Part shown: positions 61,576 through 64,000 of the stretch, in pieces | Numbering within the stretch: the stretch's first letter is position 1 | How the letters are laid out: every line of letters begins with the position of its first letter | Origin: Mannheimia sp041807705 | GTDB taxonomy: Bacteria > Pseudomonadota > Gammaproteobacteria > Enterobacterales > Pasteurellaceae | Reading direction: 5' to 3' | NCBI RefSeq assembly: GCF_041807705.1 | Contig: NZ_JBGTYY010000001.1 | Location: 1 to 64,000 of the forward strand | Length of the DNA stretch: 64,000 bases | The notes under the pieces: model-generated | What the model was told of the DNA's origin: nothing | The model's input: the letters and a program-made list of their open reading frames with translations, nothing else | Databases searched by the model: none | Translations under genes and position numbers: made by a program

Positions 61576-62637
61576 TTAATCTCGCAATTTTGCGGCAAAA
61601 TGGGTTAAAAGCTCTTCTGTGGTTTGCCAGTCAATACAAGCGTCTGTAATGGAAACGCCATATTTCATCTGCTCGAACAGCAATTCTGATGATTGATTAC
61701 CTGCGTGTAAATTGCTTTCAATCATTAAACCGATAATCGAGGTATTGCCTGCAAGAATCTGTTCCAAGGCATTTTCTGCCACAATCGGCTGGCGGCGGTA
61801 ATCTTTATTTGAGTTGCCGTGACTACAATCGATCATAATCGCCGTAGGCAAATTCGCTTGTTTAAGTACCCACTCGCAATCATCAACATATTGTTTTTCA
61901 TAGTTTGGCGTTTTGCCACCACGCAAAATAATGTGTCCGTCCGCATTGCCTTTGGTTTTGAGTAACGTCACCTGCCCTTTTTGGTTAATACCGATAAAAC
62001 GATGGCTTTGGGCGGAAGATTGCATTGCATTTAACGCAACCGCTAAGCCACCATCTGTACCATTTTTAAAGCCAACCGCCATTGATAGGCCTGAAGCCAA
62101 TTCACGGTGGGTTTGGGATTCGGTGGTTCTTGCCCCAATCGCAGACCAGCTGAATAAATCGGCAAGGTATTGAGGGGTCATTGGATCTAGGGCTTCAGTT
62201 GCCAGCGGTAAGCCGAGTTCAGCTAAATCAAGACAAAGTTTACGCCCGATACGCAAGCCTGTTTCGACATCAAAAGAGCCGTCCATTTTCGGATCGTTAA
62301 TTAAGCCTTTCCAGCCCACTGTGGTACGAGGTTTTTCAAAATAAACACGCATTACAATGTAGAGCTTATCGCTTACTTGATCTGCAAGTGCCTTGAGTTT
62401 TTTACCATATTCAATAGCAGCTACTGGATCGTGAATAGAGCAAGGCCCGATCACAATTAACTGGCGTTTATCACGTCTGTGGATAATATCTGAGATCTCT
62501 TTGCGTGAGCGTGCAATTTGCTCTCGTAAATGTTCTGGTAATGGAAATTCCTGTTTTAGCTCGTATGGGGTAAGTAAAACTTTTTCATCTTGAATATTAA
62601 CATTGTGTACGCTATCTTGATTGAATACAGTGTTCAT
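61576..62637 (-). CDS. aroF: 3-deoxy-7-phosphoheptulonate (DAHP) synthase, AroF type
   Basis: First enzyme of the shikimate pathway, 353 residues. Motifs: IGPCSIHDP, MRVYFEKPRTTVGWKGLINDP, GARTTESQTHRELASGLS and DCSHGNSNKDYRRQP. The stretch LPLATEALDPMTPQYLADLFSW and the DCSHGNSNKDYRRQP region follow the tyrosine-sensitive AroF rather than AroG. AAGGAA precedes the ATG, and a TyrR-like box lies just upstream. H. influenzae annotation often calls its homologue aroG. Confidence 0.9.
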   Translation of the reverse strand: MNTVFNQDSVHNVNIQDEKVLLTPYELKQEFPLPEHLREQIARSRKEISDIIHRRDKRQLIVIGPCSIHDPVAAIEYGKKLKALADQVSDKLYIVMRVYFEKPRTTVGWKGLINDPKMDGSFDVETGLRIGRKLCLDLAELGLPLATEALDPMTPQYLADLFSWSAIGARTTESQTHRELASGLSMAVGFKNGTDGGLAVALNAMQSSAQSHRFIGINQKGQVTLLKTKGNADGHIILRGGKTPNYEKQYVDDCEWVLKQANLPTAIMIDCSHGNSNKDYRRQPIVAENALEQILAGNTSIIGLMIESNLHAGNQSSELLFEQMKYGVSITDACIDWQTTEELLTHFAAKLRD

Positions 62638-62650
62638 TTTATTTTCCTTG

Positions 62651-62668
62651 TGTAAATTTTAAATTACA
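62651..62668. promoter_or_regulatory. TyrR-like box upstream of aroF
   Basis: TGTAAA-N6-ATTACA differs from the TyrR consensus TGTAAA-N6-TTTACA at one of 12 defined bases. It sits 14 bases before the aroF start, overlapping the space in front of its ribosome site. Repression of aroF-tyrA by TyrR with tyrosine is established in E. coli; here it is inferred. Confidence 0.6.
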
Positions 62669-62674
62669 CTTAAT

Positions 62675-63712
62675 TTACAGCTTTATTTTTAAAGTTTCAA
62701 CTATTTTTTGCTTAACCGCCTCAACAGTGATTTTTTCCATCCAATCTTTACCTTTGGCTTTGGTTGCCCAAGCCAGTTCTTGCCAAGATTTACCGTAGGA
62801 TTGCAAAATTGCCTCATCATATACAGAAACCACCTTATCTAAATCTTGATAGGGCCCTGTTCGTCTTGGGTTATGGATTGCATACAAGCCAATAACAGGT
62901 GTGTTCTGAGTAGTCGCAATATGGGCTGGGCCTGAGTCTGAAGAAATCACTAAATCCACTTGTCGAATAACACCTGCAAGCTGTTTTAATGAGGTTTTCC
63001 CTGCAATATTAACGCACTTAGGTACAAGTTGCTGAATGTTATTCGCTGTATCCATTTCATATTGAGAAGGGGAACCTGCAATTAATACATTGATGTTTTG
63101 CGTACCTAGCCAGTTTGCAATTTCTGCATATCGTTCTGGCAACCAATCTTTCTCTTTTTTACTTGAGCAAGGAGCAATTAGTACATTTTTTCGAGTAAAA
63201 TCAATGAATTGTTTACTATAAGCTAAATCTTCATCACTTATTGGCAAATGCCAATTTGCTGATAAATCCGTTACGCCAATGGCTTTTGCAAACATCATTT
63301 GTCCATCAAGAACGTGGGGAGAATTTGTCATCTCCACTTTCTGATTGGTAAACAGCCACTGCATTTCTCTTGCTCTGTCTTTATTAAAGCCGATTTTTTT
63401 ATCGGCTTTAATCCCAAGTGAAAGCATTGAGGCTCTAAATGCGGTTTGCAAATTAAGTAAAAAATCGAACCGCTTGTGAGAAAGGGAACTCCATAACGTA
63501 AAGATTCCTTTCCACCCTGTTTTTTTATCATAGGGAATGAGGGTAACATTCGGGATATCTTTCATTAAAGCGGCTTCAGTTTTGCCGATAATCCAAGTAA
63601 TTTCAGCAGAAAGATAATGTCGCTGAATAGCTTGCACTACCGCTAAAGTGTGGCACACATCGCCAATAGCAGAGAGGCGTAAAATACAAATCGAGAGTGG
63701 TTTATTTGGCAT
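62675..63712 (-). CDS. opsX: LPS heptosyltransferase OpsX-like
   Basis: GT9 family transferase that adds heptose to the Kdo-lipid A core. 345 residues: SICILRLSAIGDVCHTLAVVQAIQ at the N-terminus, FDFLLNLQTAFRASMLS, APCSSKKEKDWLPERYAEIANWL and the donor-site motif SSDSGPAHIATTQNTPVIGLYAIHNPRRTGPY. It matches the OpsX type of H. influenzae. It supplies the core to which the sialylated glycan of this genome would attach. Confidence 0.9.
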   Translation of the reverse strand: MPNKPLSICILRLSAIGDVCHTLAVVQAIQRHYLSAEITWIIGKTEAALMKDIPNVTLIPYDKKTGWKGIFTLWSSLSHKRFDFLLNLQTAFRASMLSLGIKADKKIGFNKDRAREMQWLFTNQKVEMTNSPHVLDGQMMFAKAIGVTDLSANWHLPISDEDLAYSKQFIDFTRKNVLIAPCSSKKEKDWLPERYAEIANWLGTQNINVLIAGSPSQYEMDTANNIQQLVPKCVNIAGKTSLKQLAGVIRQVDLVISSDSGPAHIATTQNTPVIGLYAIHNPRRTGPYQDLDKVVSVYDEAILQSYGKSWQELAWATKAKGKDWMEKITVEAVKQKIVETLKIKL

Positions 63713-63760
63713 AGTAATCTAACGGGTTAAACATTGAGTAGGCTTATATTAAGATATAAA

Positions 63761-63792
63761 AAAAGCCACATAAAGTGTTTTATGTGGCTTTT
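63761..63792 (-). terminator. terminator after pykA
   Basis: AAAAGCCACATAAA and TTTATGTGGCTTTT form a 14-base-pair stem with loop GTGT; read leftward it is followed by TTTATATC. Confidence 0.85.
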
Positions 63793-63808
63793 GGCGTTAA
63801 TCGGTAGG

Positions 63809-64000
63809 TTATTCAACTCTTAAGATACGGCAAGTATTTGTACCGCCTGCTCTTAACTCATCACCGTGAGTTAGAAGTACTAATTCACCAGTTAATAAAT
63901 AACCTTGCTCTTTTAATTGGACAATAGCTTTTCTAGCACCTTCCATTGTGCGGCTATCTTCATTGTAATATACAGGTGTTACACCACGATATAATGCACA
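63809..64000 (-). CDS. pykA: pyruvate kinase II, C-terminal end (partial)
   Basis: The last 63 codons of a gene that continues past the right edge: LYRGVTPVYYN, then QLKEQGYLLTGELVLLTHGDEL and GGTNTCRILRVE. This is the C-terminal domain of PykA, matching the E. coli ending GSTNTTRILTVE. Pyruvate kinase makes pyruvate and ATP from phosphoenolpyruvate. The active site is outside the window. Confidence 0.88.
   Translation of the reverse strand, partial: CALYRGVTPVYYNEDSRTMEGARKAIVQLKEQGYLLTGELVLLTHGDELRAGGTNTCRILRVE

Noticed and set aside
1..64000. Search for tRNA genes, insertion sequences, integrases and CRISPR arrays
   Set aside because: None was recognised by eye; short or degenerate elements could be missed without a covariance or profile search.

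Overview
The window reads as chromosomal DNA of a Pasteurellaceae bacterium. Gene families and order (dmsABC with napF- and dmsD-like genes, artPIQM, opsX, an lsg-type glycan locus) match that family. The repeated 9-mer ACAAGCGGT/ACCGCTTGT, often followed by an A/T-rich tail ending TTTGCAAA, is the DNA uptake signal of the Actinobacillus pleuropneumoniae/Mannheimia branch rather than the Haemophilus influenzae type. I cannot fix the genus from this window. No insertion sequence, prophage, tRNA or CRISPR array was found; most of the window is core genome.

Layout. 1-2136: a strong leftward promoter leaving the window, then recD. 2252-10500: alr, sodA, the thr operon with a leader-peptide attenuator (thrL-thrA-thrB, no thrC beside it), cysK, rho. 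10510-15640: anaerobic DMSO reductase operon dmsA-dmsB-dmsC-dmsD-like-napF-like behind a perfect FNR box. 15732-19670: argD, a Sel1-repeat gene broken by a stop codon, argB, argC. 19854-22786: purine and deoxyribonucleoside salvage (CNT transporter, deoC, deoD). 22978-33550: msrA, then a ten-gene surface glycan locus that makes Neu5Ac de novo (neuD-neuB-neuA-neuC), with a flippase, a GT52 sialyltransferase, a GT25 transferase, a Wzy-like polymerase and two GT2 transferases. 33693-42385: DUF218 protein, priA, two transporters, alaA, menF and a repeat-bearing surface lipoprotein. 42484-44236: queC-queD-queE under a preQ1-type riboswitch, with queE carrying a frameshift. 44417-55345: ubiK, pgi, artPIQM, dsbD, epmC, RidA-like protein, lipoprotein, ilvE, grxD, recR, ybaB. 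55486-56580: recF. 56581-60300: an island of unrecognised genes. 60309-64000: tyrA, aroF, opsX and the end of pykA.

Points of most interest: (1) a compact locus at 59995-60293 with a 31-codon hydrophobic peptide, a structured leader that hides its ribosome binding site, and an opposing promoter and terminator able to make a fully overlapping antisense RNA, which looks like an undescribed type I toxin-antitoxin or small membrane protein module; (2) the preQ1-type riboswitch in front of an operon whose queE is frameshifted; (3) a Thr/Ile leader peptide with mutually exclusive hairpins upstream of thrA; (4) two GTAG-flanked REP/BIME-like repeats; (5) a tandem array of four short hairpins between aroF and tyrA; (6) the nonsense-broken Sel1 gene; (7) de novo sialic acid synthesis placed inside a lipooligosaccharide-type locus.
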